From positions 1 to 14,181 of the forward strand of contig DMLD01000180.1 in NCBI GenBank assembly GCA_003453515.1: DNA of 14,181 nucleotides, given 5' to 3'. A program made the position numbers and the translations under genes. How positions within the stretch are numbered: the first letter of the stretch is position 1; every line of letters begins with the position of its first letter. This DNA is from Lachnospiraceae bacterium. GTDB lineage: Bacteria > Bacillota > Clostridia > Lachnospirales > Lachnospiraceae. The notes beneath the pieces are model-generated. The model searched no databases, had not been told where the DNA came from, and saw only the letters and a list, made by a program, of their open reading frames with translations. Shown here piece after piece: positions 13,909 through 14,181 of the stretch.

Positions 13909-14181
13909 TCAACTGTTTTCATGCGGATAAAGATTTACCTTATTATCGATTATCGCTGTGCCTATACCCTTTCTGGTGAAGAACTCCAGCAGCAGGCAGT
14001 GCTCTCTTCTTCCGTCAAGGATATGCACTCTGCTCACTCCCTGCTCGACCGCCTCAACACAGTTTTTGATCTTGGGGATCATCCCACCGCCGATGATGCC
14101 CTTGTTGATCAGCTCATCAGCCTCTTCAAGTGAAAGCACCGAGATCAGCGTCGAGGGATCATCAGGATCAAGGCAAACCCC
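13909..14181 (-). CDS. argB: Acetylglutamate kinase, C-terminal fragment (5' end outside window)
   Basis: The last 90 residues run in an open frame from the right edge to TGA at 13909-13911. Acetylglutamate kinase phosphorylates N-acetylglutamate, the second step of arginine synthesis. The fragment shows the family's C-terminal blocks: [20 protein letters not shown], then [15 protein letters not shown] (the GGM.PK nucleotide and substrate loop), [17 protein letters not shown] and GIGTAI close to the end. The N-terminal acetylglutamate site is outside the window, so arginine-feedback features cannot be judged. It is followed after 18 bp by argD in the same direction, the usual arg operon order. 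A start internal to the fragment at 14139 is not a real gene start because the reading frame and family similarity continue upstream to the window edge. Confidence 0.92.
   Translation of the reverse strand, partial: GVCLDPDDPSTLISVLSLEEADELINKGIIGGGMIPKIKNCVEAVEQGVSRVHILDGRREHCLLLEFFTRKGIGTAIIDNKVNLYPHENS

Noticed and set aside
1..14181. CRISPR arrays, insertion sequences, prophage or toxin-antitoxin genes.
   Set aside because: No regularly spaced repeats, transposase or integrase motifs, terminal inverted repeats or unexplained small gene pairs were found on either strand.

Overview
The window looks like a chromosomal segment of a Gram-positive clostridial bacterium, most likely Lachnospiraceae or a close relative. 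This is an inference from gene content (fused two-ATPase ECF module, YkuD enzyme with VanW-type peptidoglycan-binding region, comEC close to holA, GerMN lipoprotein), strong AGGAGG ribosome sites and sigma-A-like promoters. No species is claimed. There is no IS element, phage gene or CRISPR array, and no gene-free stretch longer than about 130 bp.

Layout, left to right. (1) The 3' end of a plus-strand Sir2-type deacetylase overlaps by 10 bp the convergent end of a minus-strand run made of an L,D-transpeptidase, an ECF transmembrane protein (EcfT) and a double-ATPase ECF protein. (2) A tRNA-Ser(CGA) gene has a very good promoter lying across the end of holA. A strong hairpin separates the tRNA from the transpeptidase gene. 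(3) holA (DNA polymerase III delta) is transcribed leftward from a near-consensus promoter. (4) A plus-strand CapA-family gene sits between holA and comEC and abuts comEC tail to tail with no spacer. (5) A minus-strand cluster, in transcription order, is comEA, an OmpR-type response regulator, a histidine kinase, a GerMN lipoprotein and comEC. Gaps are short or negative, and there is a clear promoter in front of comEA. (6) The right end is the tail of an arginine operon, argB (partial) then argD.

How the genes work together. ComEA (DNA binding at the membrane) and ComEC (DNA channel) are the transformation uptake pair and enclose a sensor module. The order response regulator, histidine kinase, GerMN lipoprotein resembles the actinobacterial mtrA-mtrB-lpqB locus, where LpqB is a GerMN-containing lipoprotein that interacts with the sensor kinase. 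This three-gene module inside a DNA-uptake operon is the most interesting thing here. The rest is mostly housekeeping, with smaller oddities: non-canonical ATPase motifs in the ECF protein, overlapping divergent promoters between holA and capA, and convergent gene pairs without visible terminators.
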